Shown: positions 10,751 to 26,200 of the stretch, one piece after another
Position numbering within the stretch: the first letter of the stretch is position 1
How the letters are laid out: the number at the start of each line of letters is the position of its first letter
Origin: Rotaria sp. Silwood1
Taxonomy: Eukaryota > Rotifera > Eurotatoria > Philodinida > Philodinidae
Reading direction: 5' to 3'
DNA length: 64,000 bases
Assembly: GCA_905250075.1 (NCBI GenBank)
Contig: CAJNOP010000125.1
Location: 124,001 to 188,000, forward strand
The notes under the pieces: model-generated
Told to the model about the DNA's origin: nothing
Database searches by the model: none
The model's input: only the letters and a program-made list of their open reading frames with translations
Translations under genes and position numbers: made by a program

Positions 10751-13700
10751 TGTAATATATACCTAGTTTGACAAAAAAAAGAAAAATGATAATGAGTTCA
10801 ACATCATAACTAATCATCTGATACTTAGTCACTTGAATTAAATTTGATTTAGTAGTAGAATGATTTCGTTATTTCTTTTCTTCGTATAACTACGACGTTC
10901 TGTTTGTTTCATCTATTTATTACTCTCCATTTTACATCCTTGATTTTTCATGCGTGACATGTAACCACGTTTAAAAAAATTATCACAGCGTTCGTATGAT
11001 GTGTCGACGGCCACTGTGAAAACGTGTAATTTACCTATTTTCTTTCGTTTTTTTTCTAAATAGCATAATAATAATCAAACTTGTTTCTAGAGAATATTGA
11101 TCTTCTACAAACAAAATCAAGTCGAAATTTTATTATGATCATTTTGTATTCAAATAAACGGCGATCGTTCGCCATTGGATTTTTTTCAAATCAACAGCCA
11201 AAAAATATTTACGAAATAGTACTTGTCTTTGATCATGATCGGTAAAATTTTCTCGAAATTGTATTGATTGATCGATTTTTTTCTTCAGAGTTCTTTTCAT
11301 AAGATTTTTATCTTGTTGAAAAGATGAAAAAGAATCGATCACAGAACGATCGATTGTTCAATTTTTTTCTTCAAACTTTTGATGATTGTTATTGTGAATT
11401 CATCACCTAGCACACTTCAAATCTGTTTCAGCTTATCTTGATAGAATTTGCACATTAATACTAATTGAATTACTTGCAAGGGTCCTATATTTTAGCAGCA
11501 TTCAGATGTCCTCTTGTCACTCTTTCGAAATGTTATGCATGGAGATGTGGCAATGTGGATCTGAAAAGACAGAATATTAACAACCATCTACAACAACAAA
11601 CATCCAAGATTTGATACTCAATTCCCCTTTTTTGCTCGATGACTTCTATGGCAAGTGGCACCATTCGATAGAGAATGAAATTCTGCATCTAAACCAATCA
11701 CTTAGAATAGCAACAACTAAATTTAAATAGAATTAAGAGTTGAGAACTTCAATATGGTTTTGAATCAAAAACAAATCAGTGAATTCATCTTTCTCTAAAT
11801 ATTTTCAATTGAAACAATACATTTAATCATTAGGCAATGTTTTATTCAAAACTAAAAAGCGAAAATTCTAAAAGAAATTAATATAACTACACGTGCAATT
11901 AACAATAAATACTTCAAATTGATCAAAAAAAAATCAATTGAAATGCATAACAAAATATGTTTATCAAAACATATTTTCAAAGTTGAAATATTTTTATATA
12001 CGATTGTATGTATATTGAAATGCATGAAAAAGCTATGAAACACCTGTATAACACGAACATAAATGAAACATTTCTTATGTACTCTTCTCATGCCAAGGTT
12101 ATGACTCTTTCCTAGTGGTACACCTAAAATTGTTTTTTTACACAAGTTTGTCCCGAAAAAAATCATAAATATAAACTGTTGTATGGTATTAATTGTGAAG
12201 TAGACGAAACTTAAAAATCGGTAACAAGAATATAAGTTGAAGAGGTTTGGAATACTTCTCAAAGTTTTTTAAGGATGATATTTGATTGATTTATTTCTTT
12301 ACGAATCTACAATCAATATTACTCATAGTTTCAGGAGCAATTATTATTTAAATTACAAAACAATCACACACTATTTTGATGGATATCCTACTTAACAAAC
12401 AAATCATGTGTTAAAAGGTAACAGAGAAAAAGAAATAAAAAACAAACAGAAAAAAATCAAATCATGCGTTGACAAGCAAAAGCCTCCAAGAATTATATAC
12501 AAATCTAAGTATTTGAAGAATATCTTTTGTTTCATTAATATTAGATACATAATTAATGTTGGTTCAGGACTTAAAGGTACTCGGTTAAAAGTTGAGTAAG
12601 TCGAGAAAGTGAGTAGCTAGCAATCTTCGGTTTTCAGCAATCGAAAGAGGCAACATGGGAGTGTTTTTTTTCGATAATATGTAAGAAAAAATTCTTTTAA
12701 AATTAATCATATCTACAAAAAAATTCAAAAAGCTCATAGAAATTGTCTGTCGCTTCGACGAAATTTTTATTTTGACATATGGTTTAGATAGAGGGACTTC
12801 AAATCTAGAGTTCAAGACACAAAGCGAATGATTATTTTCTCAGATCCTAACACGCAATAAATGAAACCATGCATAAGCTTATTCAAATATTCGGAACTAA
12901 ATTTTCTTACTTTTTTTAAAAATTTCATTGGAATGACAGATCATTTTCATGCATTCTTTTGAACATTTTTTCGGAGATGATTAATTTTGGGAGGATTTTC
13001 TCTTACAGATTATCGAAAAAAAGACGCCCTCATGTTTCTTCTTTCTATTGCTGAAAACCACAGATTTCTTCTTTTTCTTGGTTCAAACACTTAGTACGAA
13101 AATGATGATGAGACTTCTTAACGATAGTTATTATAACAACAGTATTGAGAAATTTCTTTCTTTGTAATTCAATTCTAAATTTCTAGTTTGGAGAACTCGT
13201 CGACATTTTCATTTCTTTTTCCAGTCTGATGAAATAATACACAACCAATCGTAATGATTCTGTTCAATTTAATTTTATACCCAATCTAGAATTGTCGATG
13301 TTTTTTTGTATGAAATACCTGTACCAGCAACACTAACAATATCACGTGTAACATTCAGCTTTTATTTATTACGAAATAAAAGCAATGACCGTACTTATAC
13401 AAGTTTTCTGTCACACATACTCATTGATGAATCAATATTTCACTTCTAATATCTTGTATTCAATATGATTGTAACTCAATACTTCCTACTGTTGTCTAAT
13501 TTAATAAATTTATGTTGCACCTTTAATTCAAAGATACATTTACAAATTACTCGTCGTATTTGATCTTGAAAGATTTTTATGAGAACAACTTATTCATAGA
13601 ACTTTTTGAAAGATGAATGATAAACAAATGATAACCTGTTTTAAAGTGATGAAATTCGTCAGATTGTTGTTTTCTAATATTAAAACCATCTCAAATAACA

Positions 13701-15218
13701 AACTAACTTGAAAAATATTATTTTATTTGCTTTTTTACTGTTAGAACGAAGATACCTATGGCTGACTGTAGATGTGAATGCTATTTTCTATTCATCTTCA
13801 ACCTCCCCCACACAGTTACCGACACCCTACTTAATTTAGAAAGTACTAATTGTTTTCTTGCTTTTCTCTTATAAAATTTTAACTGTACCATTCAGTTAAA
13901 AAAGATTTAATGTCGATGTAATGTGACGTAGTCTTTTGTTATCAGAAAAATGAATCCAAAAACAACAAACAAAGAACTATGACAATTTTCGTGTATTTGT
14001 TCTTCTAGTTTGAAAAAATGATTCTATAATTTCCATTATACGACTGCGGCAAAAGTAGATTAGACAAAACAGCCTTTTCATTTAAAAGGGTCGATTCAGG
14101 CTATGCAGAAGTCGAGAATTTAATGTCAATTGTGTGTATATCATTAATCGCATATATTTGTCATCGGATTATAGTTTCTTAGACGAAAAAAAAATTGAGC
14201 GAAACTCACAAACTTTCCTAGAACGAATCGGTTTACCATAACTGATCGTCCATTATCTTCATAAATTTTCCCATTCATTATGTTTTAAAATTGATTTTTA
14301 TCGGTACGACAAATAAGGTAACATTCGTAAGTGATCCCTTGCTCTTGAGCTCATTTATTTTCAGACAACAACAGGAATACTATATTAGAATAATCTCAAG
14401 AGAACACATACAATTATGGATATTTGGTAGAGATACCGAAGTTTTAGTGGATTTTTCCTATAGGACCTCAGTTTCCAACGAAATTAGATTGTCGAACTTT
14501 GATCTGAGAGCTCGCTCTTTTGAGCATTCCTCTGATATATTAGTCCTCTACTAATTGATACATAAATGAACTCCAAAAGGTATCGTTAGTGTATAAATAA
14601 ACAAATTTGTTTATTGTTAATATGGTTCAACTGTATTCTGAAATTTATCTGTTAATACAAATATATTTAGATTATTACTCTATATATAAACAATACTAAG
14701 TTGACTATATTTGTGTTGTTCAATAGAGTAGATATTTCGACAATTCTATTTTCCAAGACACTGAATAATTGATAAAAGAGTTTGAAACAAGGTTGTCTTT
14801 TTTTAAGTATTCATGCAGACGAACAGAAGATTTATGTGGGCGATTTTTAAAGGCAAGAATCCATTGTATAACATGTATGTCTTATAATCATGATATTAGA
14901 ATATAATGAACGGTTGTACGTAATCATGAAATTAAAAGTTAAATTTGTTGTCTAAGTATTATAATCAACGAAATATGATGCGTAATCATTTTCGGTAAAG
15001 CTTGAATTGAAGTTTTTGATGATGCAGTAAAAGAAGAAAAATATCAAGAAAGATATTAAAATATTTTATTTTCTATTATAATTTTTTTTCTAAGAGAATA
15101 TTTGTAATCAACACCAGCATAAAGAGTTCAATAGAGCATTTTCTAATAAATAAATGTGTAGCAATGGGATATCGCTCAGTACAACAAAAAAAGACGATTA
15201 TTGTAATGATAACAGTAC
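10751..15218. other. Long AT-rich region without recognised genes
   Basis: Frames on either strand (for example minus 11852-12262, 136 codons) are hydrophobic, AT-driven and without motifs, and I do not accept them as genes. A weak G/C tract pair lies at 13770-13826 (GTAGATGTGAATG, CTCCCCCACACAG). Nothing else is seen. Confidence 0.35.
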
Positions 15219-15290
15219 AGGGTATGGGTGGATGTGGATGTCTTTGGCAGCAGATGGACTGAACATCAACCAAAATTCACACTCCACATA
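15219..15290. repeat. Telomere-like foldback
   Basis: AGGGTATGGGTGGATGTGGATG is followed by a spacer and TTCACACTCCACAT, a decayed G/C pair. Confidence 0.5.
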
Positions 15291-15689
15291 GCAGAATGAA
15301 GACCAATAAAAATATGTACCACGTGTGAGATGAGCGTTAGAATCGATTCGATGAACGACAGTCTTTCATGAATATAGCTTTTATTATTATCTCAATCCTT
15401 CCTTATTAATATTTCAACAATATGTTTACTATATTTATGACATTTCAAATACTCTTTTTAGATTTAGGAATCTTCATCAAAAGTAACTCACGACAGTTGA
15501 AAAATCAAGGTCTAAGAAATATAGATAATTTCAGTCTTATAGTGTTTAATTTAATTAAGTATTGTGGATGTAACACATCTTTTTTTTGTTTTTAATTAAA
15601 TGATTCATTTTATGTTCATGCATTAGGGCAACACTTGACGTTTCGTTTCTGTTTGTTTTCAAATTCTATCCAAATACACATGTTGGTAC

Positions 15690-15748
15690 GACGTGTCGGT
15701 GAAGGTGTGAGTGTATCTCGTGAGTTCATGCACATTCACTCTTACTCA
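15690..15748. repeat. Telomere-like foldback (weak)
   Basis: ACGTGTCGGTGAAGGTGTGAGTG is followed by CACATTCACTCTTACTC. The G arm is clear; the C arm is degenerate. Confidence 0.4.
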
Positions 15749-16422
15749 AGTCTTGCTTATTTTATAAACAAATAATTAGATCAGAAAGTGCCGAAGAAAA
15801 TGACCTAATGACCATCTTCCAGCTGCAAGCGAATGCAGCCAGGCAATTTTCAGTTTTCATTTTGTTTGTAGTTATCATTTCGCTGGCAATGAATACTGCT
15901 TGTGAATATTTTGAGTAAGATGGAATAGTTTTTTGGTTTATTCCGTAGCTAACCAACATTTACTATGTCAACTAACATCATCAATAACATGATACTAGTT
16001 TCTATGCCAATCAATTCATTCTGAAAAATTAAATAGAAAAGAAACTTAACAAAACAATGAGATTTTTATCAACGCAAAACGGCCACCAATGCTAATAGTA
16101 ATGACTTGACGAGCTCGCATAGTCATCAGTGATAGACTCAGGCTTTCAGTGAGCATTGATTCAATCAGTTCCGATTTTCACAGAATCGAACGTGTCGTAG
16201 TAAACCATATTGGTTATTTTCATGATAAATTTCACTAGGAATGCGGCTTTCCACGTTGATGGAGTTCTGTAAATCATGCAACAAACGATGAAATTCATTG
16301 AATTTCATCGTGTATGATGGTCTAGGCAGTGAGTACTGCAAATAAGACAAAAAATACGGTCGTCGGCTGAATCACTCTTAATTATTATGAGTGCCTCTTG
16401 ACAAACATTGAAATTGACAACA
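15749..16422 (-). other. Possible orphan exons
   Basis: On the minus strand a strong acceptor (TCTTATTTGCAG) at about 16338 leads into an open frame that ends at a stop at 16165 (YSLPRPSYTMKFNEF...LRHVRFCENRN). Its composition is protein-like and GC is higher than the flanks. A second minus frame at 15762-15959 is similar in quality. I recognise neither and could not connect them to upstream exons, so they may be gene fragments. Confidence 0.2.
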
Positions 16423-16538
16423 ACACATAAACACACCCCTATACTCAATCCATACCAACATCTATGCCCAAAACGATGGCCAATCTGACCCTGAATCGTG
16501 TATCGATAGCCACACCGAACACCCCACCCACACTCTTA
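16423..16538. repeat. C-strand telomere-like tracts
   Basis: Two C-rich stretches on the same strand (ACACATAAACACACCCC and CACACCGAACACCCCACCCA) are separated by about 70 bases. This copy is direct rather than inverted. Confidence 0.5.
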
Positions 16539-17249
16539 TTGAAACATTGAGGCACAAAAGACTGATGATTGAATGCAAAAAAAAAGATATTAAAAGGAGA
16601 AAAAAACACATGATATTTAATACAACAAAAAAATAGAAACAAAGTCAAACGAAGCAATTAAGAATCAGAAACTAGCTACGAAGAAAACATTGACCATAAA
16701 ATAGTAACTTCATGCAAATTCTATTTTGTAAAAAAAATTCATTTTGCAAATATTTTATGTTACATTAAAATAATCTAAACTTATTTATATAATATCAAAA
16801 ATCTATGACAATAAAGATTTTGATAATGGTATATGAAGAAGTCAAACGAGAGTAGATAATGTTCGAGGCTACTTGACCAATATTTCATGTAGTGTTTAAT
16901 AGTATGACGTCTAACTAAAATTTGTTCAAGTTAGCTGTAAACTTGATGATCAATCATTAACACAACATCACATCATTCATTGCACATCGCATGAATAATC
17001 ACAGCAATATTTATGTTCAAATTTAATCTTAATCAAGAAGTAAGTCGTAGCAAGCATCATGTAATTAAAAATTGTCCACATCCTGAATATTTTAAACAAG
17101 TATCCTGTTCAATACATAGTAAATATTTCAAACTCAATATAAAGTTTGTTATCTAATTACTAGTTACTAGGTAAATGAACAAAAACAACAATCTGTCCTC
17201 TCATGTATATCATTCACTGTGAGAGAAAACTTCTGTCCTTATTATGAAG
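16539..17249. other. AT-rich spacer before the satellite
   Basis: No gene or clear repeat, apart from vague resemblance to very eroded satellite units toward the right end. Confidence 0.3.
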
Positions 17250-20200
17250 AACAAAACCTATCGCGAAACTGAATAGATCTAAGAATAAATCTATTCAAGT
17301 ATATCAGTCACGTTGAAACAACGGTTGTGCCTTAATCAAACGGTACAGCTCATATACTAGGCGAGCATTTTTGAGAAAATATACATTCAAAAAAACTGTT
17401 TGGAACAAAGTCTAACACATCATTTACCTGTCAAATAATGAATACATCATGAGTAACTAGTTTCAACTAAGAAGTTTTTCGACTATATAACTCGTCGAGA
17501 ACATGCTGTGAAAGTTCATCACAAAGTAGTAGACCATAAAGCTGATGAATCATTATAACCGTAAGGATAGCGTTGTTCATATATACTGAATAATTCAAAT
17601 CAAAGTAAGTCTCTGGATCATGCTACCGAATATCACTGTACAAATGAATCGTCGAACTGGCAGCTTGCAGTTCCAATGTTTAATTTTCATCGAATCAAAA
17701 AAAAACGGCCCATCCCACAGTGAAGGTTTACACAGAAAATACATAACGATTACAACAGATCTATTCATGTTTACATGATTCTAAGCCGAAAATAAACTAT
17801 AGAAGTCAAATTAAAGGATCACGTTACAAGAGAATCATTTTAAGAAAAGTCGTGTTCTGTTATTTTTACTTCCTAACAATTGAGAATAATATAATGTGAG
17901 ATTGAACAGGATATGATATATGAATTATCATAACGAAAATAGGATCCAATTATTTCATTTAAAAGCGATCGCTAACATCAAAAGTCGTAATCAAGCAGCG
18001 CGCAATATACGAAATATCCTCACGAGAGTCATATTCAATTATTTTACTCTAAAGAAATCAATATTAGAAGAATACAAGATTGAACAGTACATAAAATATG
18101 AATTATTCTAACCAAGATTGTATTCGTTTATGTTATTATCAAATAGTCAGAGACAGTGAGACTATTGAGTGAATATTGCACGACTGATGTATTATTTGAA
18201 AAACAAATCTGTTCTGATCAATCTTATTATGAAAACAAGAGTTAACTTGGTTTATATGAAACATGATGTTTCAGATAATGAATAAGCGAGACAGTGATTC
18301 TATTCAAATAGTTCACTGAATTGTTCTCGAACGTGAGTATCTTAAGGAATACTGAGAAACACATAGAAATCGAATAATTACACCTGAAGTGCTTGAAACC
18401 TATTGATCAAATGCACTATTCACTTTGAAATGAATGTGATGCTAGTTCACATGATTGACAATCGAATGGTTAATGAATCATACTAAGTATGAATCCATTC
18501 AACTATTCTTCTACAGTGTTGAAAATTTCTTGAAGTTTTGGATAATCCAGCATCACAATGGCAGTGTACAACTCTGAATACGATACGATTCAAATGCTTC
18601 ATTCACTTCTAAATAGAGCTCGAGTGTATTGCATCATTCAGAATGCATACTGAATACGAATCATTCTAAGCAAGAATTGATTCAACTATCTTATTCACAT
18701 TCAGGAGGATTCTAAAATGAGGCGAAATAATACAACCGCACGAGGTAATTTATTACAATCAACAATTGATTTTATCAACTATGCCGCTCATTCGGAGCAA
18801 ATAACACCATTTCAGATAACTAGACGAGCTTAGCCAACCAATGAATCGCTCTAAGTAATCTTGCATTCAGCAAATTCATTTACTTTATAAGAAGGAAATA
18901 AGTCGATCGTATTGCTGAAGATCACTTCATCAATGAATCTTTCTGAGTGGAGTTCATTCACATGAATCACTCGCATCATAGCAAACTATTTTCCTCGCTT
19001 ACATCATCGCAGGTCTCGGGATAAATGAATTATTATCATTAAAGTTCTATTTGAGTGTGTCGTTCACTTCGTACAAATCTGTGCCACTCGATTACACCAA
19101 CAAGGGTCTGTCGATAAATGAATACTTACCATCAAAGTTCCGTTTAGGTATATTGCTTACATCGTAGCAATCAGTGCCACTGAATTATACCAGCAAATGT
19201 CTTTTGATTTATGAACCGTAATAATTAGGATTCCGTTCAAGTGTAGCATTGACTTGGTATTGGAATGTACCATTGGGTTATATAAGCAGAGATCTCTCAA
19301 AACACGAATTGCTATAAGAAAAACTTCATTCAAGTGTTTTATGCACATCAAACTAAAGGAAATTATTCGATCATACCATCACAGTTCCCTTCATATAAGA
19401 ACTCTGACAACCACGATTCCATTCAACCAAACCGCTCACTTCGAAGACAAATGTGCCACTTGATTTCATCATGACAAATCTCTTGGCAAACGCATAGCCA
19501 TCACAAGGGTTCTATTCAAAAGTATTGCATACTTTCAAGTAATGTATGCAATTCGATTATATCAATGACAGTCTACTGATAGATGAAATGTTACAACAAG
19601 GATTCCGTCTGAGTATTTAGCTCCCATCGTAACGAAGTGTGTCAATCGATTGTACTAACGGGGATCTCTTCATAGATGAATTCTTATAACGAAGGTTCTA
19701 TTCAAATGTGTTACTGACGTTCTAGTTTGATCTTCACTATATTACATTAGAGAAGATCTCTTGAAAAATGAATGGCTAGAACCAGAGTTTCATTCAGATG
19801 TATCACTCACTACTTAATGAAGCCAATCATTCGGCCATATCAACGAAGATCTCTTTTAAAATGAATTCTTTTAACCATCGTTTCATTTAACTGTATTGCT
19901 CACATCGAAGCGAAAAGCGTCAGTTCATTTTATGAGGTGAGATGTGTTGACATTTGAATAATTATAACAAAGGTTCTAGTCAAGTGTATCATGCACAACG
20001 TAGAGAAGTATGCAATTCGATTACACCAGCAAACATCTCTCGATAAATGAATTCGTATAACAAGCGTCCCATCTGAGAATTTCGATGACATCGTATTCAA
20101 GTATGACGCTCTATTTCGAGAGTAAAAATCTTCCGACAAATGAACAGTTATAAATACAATTCTATTCAATTGTATGACTCACTTCGGAGCGAACTCTGTC

Positions 20201-23200
20201 ACTAGATAACATTAGCAAAGGTCTCCTGAAAGAAGAATTGTTATAACCAGCGTTTCATTCGAGAATGTCGCCCACCAACAAGTGAAACATATTGTACTCC
20301 ATTATATCAGAGAATATCTCTAGATAAATGTATTTCTATAAGTAGGGTTCCGTTCAAATGAATCGATCATTGTGAACCTAAATCTGACACTTTGTTTGAA
20401 ACAAATGATCTGTTCACATTTGAATTGCCATAAGGAGGGCTCCATTCAAGGGTATCACTCACTGCCAAGTAAAGGCACTCATTCGATTCTATCAATACAG
20501 ATTCATACAAAAATGAATTCTTATAACAAGGGTACCATTCAAGTTTTATCACCTTCTTCCAAGCAACATATAAAACTCGATTACATCATCAAAGATCTCT
20601 CTATAAACGAATTGTTATAACAAGAGTTTCATCCGACTATTTTGCTTACACCGAACCGTCATGTGTCACTCGATCATATGAGCAAAGTTCTCTCGAGAAA
20701 CGAATTCCATTGAGCACAGCTCTATTCGAATGTTTTAATCACTTCGTAGCAAAATCTGTAACCAGATTACGTTAGGAACTATCTCTCGAAAAATAAATTA
20801 TTATAAGAAGGGTTACATTCAAGCAAATCATTGAATTCATAGCAACATTTGCCACCAGATTACCAACATGAAGATCTTTCGAAATATGAATTGTTAAAAC
20901 CAGCGTTCCATTCAAGCGTATCACTCACTTGTGACTGTAGCAAGTCATTCTATCGTGCTCACAAACATCCAGTGACATACGAATTCTTCTAACTAGAGTT
21001 CCATTCAAGTGTATTGCACACTTCGAAGCGAAATATGCCACTTGATTTCGTAAAATGAGACTTGTTGACAATTGAATTCTTATAACAAGCGTTCGATTCC
21101 ACTGTATTCATTACTATCAAGTGACGAATGTCATTCGATAATATCAAACAAAGATCTCTGGATTAATGAATTGTTGAAACAAGTGTTTCATTCGATTATT
21201 TCTGTCACATCATAGCGACATGTATCAATCAACAACATCAGCAAAGGACTCTCCACAAAATGAATTGTAATAATAAGAGTTTCATTCAAGTATATACCTG
21301 TTTTCGAAGCGGAATAGGTTACTAGATTACAATAATAAAGGTCTCTTGAAAAATATATCTCTATAAACAAGATTTTATCCAAGGATATCAGAGTCTTTAT
21401 AGAAAGATGTGTTACTTAATTATAATAGTAAAGATCTCCTGTAATTCGAACTGTTATTATTAGTGTTTCATTCAAAGGTATCGCTCTCTTACAAGTGAAG
21501 CACCTCATTCCTTTATATCAGAGAATATCTCTTAATAAACGAATTCTTTTAAGGAGAGTTCCATTCAAGTATACCGCTCACTGTGGATCAAAATGTGACA
21601 TTCGATTGCGTAACGTAATTTTTATTGGAAGTTGAATTATTACAACAAGCTTTTTATTCAATTATGTGACTTACTTTCAACCAAAGTATGCTGCACAATT
21701 ACATCAGTAAAAGATCATTCAATAAATGAATTTTCATAACAAGGATTCTATTCCATTATCTCTACTCAATAGCTATGCTATGTGTGACTCGCTTATATCA
21801 GGAAAAGCATTTTAAAATACGAATTGGTCTAAACAGAGTTCAGTTCAATTTTATGACTCACTTCACAGAAAAATGCTCGACTAGAATAGATCTGTGTTCT
21901 TCTCTCGTTAAATAAACTGCTATAACCAGGGTTCAGTTCACGAATATCGCTTACTTCTTAGTGAACAAAGTCATTCAAGCATCTCAGAAAACATGTCTTG
22001 ATAAATAAATACTTATAATTAGTATTCCATTCAAGTATATCGATCATTGCGCAGTGGGTATACCATCTTATCGCATAGCCTGATATTTGTGAACGAGCGA
22101 ACTACTATAACAACATATCTGTTCAAATATGTCACTTACTTTCAAGCCACAGATGTCAGTCGGTTACATCAGCTGAGGTCTTTCCATCAATGAATTGTTA
22201 CAACAAGCATTTGATCCGAGTATTTCGATCACATTTTACCGACGTTTGTTGTTCGATTGTATCAACAAACGTCTCTCGTAAAATGAACTGCTACAAGCAC
22301 AGTTCCATTCGAATATAGCAAGGACTTCGTCAGAAAATATATCATGAGATTATATTGACAAGAACCCCTCAAAAAATGAATTGCCATAACCATAGATCAG
22401 TTCAAGAATATCATTCAGTCCTACTTGAAGCTAGTGATGCGATCAAATCGAAGAAATGCCCTCATTAATGAATCCTCATAATTAGGGTTTTATTAGAGTA
22501 TGTCAATCACTTCGAAACAAGATCTGAAAATTCATTCAATAAACAAAAACCTGTTCCAAATTGAATTGTTATAACAACGGTTTAGTTCTAGTGTATTATT
22601 TATTTGAAAGTTAAGTTTTATGCTTGATTACATCTGCTAAGATCACTCAAGAAATGAATTGCTAAAACAAAAGTTCGATCCGAGTATTTTGCTAGTATCG
22701 TAGTGGCGTGTGTCTCTCTCTGACATTGAAAAAGATATCTTGAAAAATGAATTACTATAAACAGAGTTTCATTCAGGTGTATCAGTAAGTTGAAATCAAG
22801 ACGTATCACTAGATGACATAAGCAGCAGTCTAGCAAAAAACGAATCGATATAACCAACGTTTAATTCAACAATTTTGTTGACACCTTAGTGGAGCAAGTC
22901 ATTCGATCATATGAAGAAGAATCTTTAGAAGAATGAACTTTTATGATTAGTGTTCCATTCAAGCATATCGCTCATTCCCAAGCGAAATGTGCCACCTGAT
23001 TTTTTTATAGTGATATTAGTTGATTATTGAATTGATATAACAAGGTTCCCATTCAACTATATCGCTTCATTAAAACCATTGTGTGCAACTGGATTACATA
23101 AGGAAACATATCTCAATAAATGAATTTTTATGACAAGAATTACATGCAAATACTCTGTGCACATCGTGGCAACTTGTGTCACTGAATTACATCACCAGAG

Positions 23201-26200
23201 GTGCCCTGATCAATGAACTTTTATAATTAGGCCTTCATTCAAGTGTATAACTGACAACACATAGAAATATATCACTAGTTAACAATAGGAGAGGTCTCTC
23301 AAAAAATGAATTTCTATAACCAGGATTCAATTCAAATGTATCACTCAAGTCAAAGTGAAGGAAATCATTCGATCATATCAAAAGAGATGTCTGGATAAAT
23401 GAATACTTATAATTATAGTCGCATTCAACTATACCACTCACTTCACAAATCAATGGTTATTTGATTGTATTAGATAAAATCTTCTGACAATTGAATTTTT
23501 ACAACAAGTGTTCCATTCAAGTCGTTCGCTGACTTCAAAGTGATATACACCACAAGATTAGGTTATCAAAGATCTTGCGACAAATGAATTTTTATAACCA
23601 GAGGTTAATTTGAGTATTAGCCTGACGTTATAGCGACATATGCCAATGCATTATATCAGCTAAAGTAGCTCGAAAAATGAATTGTTATAAGTAAAGTTCC
23701 GTTCAAGTATATGATAGAATTCGTGCCAAAATGCTTAACTAGATTAAATTAACAATCGTCTCTCGAAACATGAACTTCTGTAACCAGAGTTCAATTCGAG
23801 AATATCACTCACAGCAGACTGATGCATGTTATTCGATCATATTAGCAAAGATCCCTTTGAAAGGGAATACTTCTAATTAGTGTTCCATTCAATCGTATCG
23901 CTGACATCCAAGAGAAATGTGCCACCGGAGCTCATGGTATCATATGTGTTGAAAATTGAATTGGTATAACAAGGATCCTGTCCAATTGTTTCGCTTTCCT
24001 TAAAAGAATGTATATCACTAGATCACAGGAAAAGATCTGCCGATAAATGAATTATTATAACAAAGGTTCTTTGCGAGTATTTCGATCACATAGTAGCGAT
24101 GTGTGTCACTCAATTACGTCGTAACAGGTGTCTTGCCAAATGAACTGGCATAAGTAGGACACCATTCAAGTTTATAACTGATCCCAGAACAAAATGTATT
24201 ACTAGATTACAATGCCAAAACCCTGTTAAAAAGTGAATTTTTAGAACGAGGATTCTATTTAACTGTACCACTCAAATCAAATTAAAGCAAGTGGTTCGAT
24301 CGTATCAAGCAAGATGTCTTGCCTATTGAACTGTTGTAATAAAAGCTTCATTCACGTGCATAACTGATACGGATGTGCAAATTGCTACGAGATTACAATA
24401 ACAGAGGTGTCTCGAAAAATGAATCTCAATAACCAAAGTTATATTCCATTATATCAATCAATTCAACCTCCAGCAAGTCATTCGATCATATCCGGAAATA
24501 TGTCTTTATCAATGAATACTTGTGAACAGAGTTCGGTTCAAATGTTTCGCTTAACTCAAAAAGAAAAAAGTCATTTCATTGCATGCAGTAGCATCTGTTG
24601 ACAAATGAATTCTGATAATAAAAGTTCCATTCAAACCTTTTGTTCAATTCCAAACGAAGTATGCCACATGATTACAGCAGAAAGATCCCTAGAAAAATAA
24701 ATCCTTATAACAACACTTCGATTCTAGTATTTCAGTCACATCGTATCCACATGTATCACCCAATTAGATCGGTAAAGTTTTCTCAAAAAATGAACTAATA
24801 GTAACACAGTGCCATTTGAGTGTATGATTGACTTCATGGCAAAATGTATCATTAGATTTCATCGGCAACAATTACTCGAAAAATGAATCGCTCTAATCAG
24901 GGTTGAATTCAAGAGTATCATTCACTACAGAATGAAGCAACGCTTTTGATCATATTGGGAAAGGTTTATTGAAAACTGAATTATTATGATTAGTATTCGA
25001 TTCAAGATTATCTCTCACTACGAAGGGAAATGTTCAACCTAATTTCAGATCCTGATATTAATGGGCAATTGGATTGTAATAACAAGGTGACTATTCCGTT
25101 ATATCGCTTTCTTCAAAGGAAGGTGTGTCACTGAATTACATCAGAAAAGATCTGTCGACAAATAAATCATTATAACAAAGGTTTTCTTCGATTATCTTGA
25201 TAGCATCGCTCTCAAGTGTATCGTTCGATAACAGAAACGAAGTTGTCTTGATAGATGAATTTTTACAAGGACGGTTCCATTCAAGTGTATAAATAACTCC
25301 CTATACGAATCCATCACCAGATTACAATAGCACATATCTCCTAAAAAACGAATTCGTACAACCAGGGTGCCATTCAAATGTATTACTCAGCTCAAAGTAA
25401 AGAAAGTCATTCGAGCATATCGAAAAAAGTCTTCATAAATGAATTCTTATAATTAAGGTTGTATTCAATTGTGTCGTATAATTCGAAGGAAATTATGCCA
25501 TTTGATTGAATAAACAAGCCTCTATTGATAATTGAATGTATGTGACAAGGATTCTATTCATGTGTATAGTTTACATTCGAGACGATTATGGCACTTGATT
25601 ACATGAGCAAAGATGGCTACACCAATGAATTGATCTAACAAAGATTCAAACCGAATATTATGCTCATCAAGTATCAATAATTGTTCATCGATTACATCAA
25701 GAGAATGTTCGTGGAAGATGCATTGGTGAAAAGAGAGTTGTGTTCAGACGGGTTATTCAATTGAAAGCGAAGTGTGGTACTAGCTCAGATCAGAAATGAT
25801 TCTTTGAAAAATGAATTGCTATAATCAGTGTTTAATTCAAGAAAGCTGCTGACTCTTTACTGAAGTTACTCATTCGACAATATCGTCAAAGATGTTTAGA
25901 GAAATGAATTCCTATAATTAATATGCCGTTCAGGTGTATCAAACAATTCGAAGTTAACTGTGTCGTCTATGTTCAAATCCTGATATTCACTGATAATTGA
26001 ATTGATATAACAATACTTCAGTTCAAATGTATCGTACTTGAGAGTGAAGTGTGCCAGTCTACTAAGACAGCAGGAATGTTTTCGTAAATGAATTGTTATG
26101 ACAAGCGTTCCATTTCAATGTTTCGATCGGACTGTAGCAACTCTTTGGATATGGTTACACCAGAACAGCATCGCAAAAGACGAATATCTTCTACTAGAAT

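Noticed and set aside
11852-12262. 136-codon minus-strand frame
   Set aside because: Phe, Ile and Leu-rich as expected from AT-rich DNA, no motif, no splice or start context.
22618-22857. Hydrophobic minus-strand frame as a membrane peptide
   Set aside because: Part of the 93-bp repeat translation.
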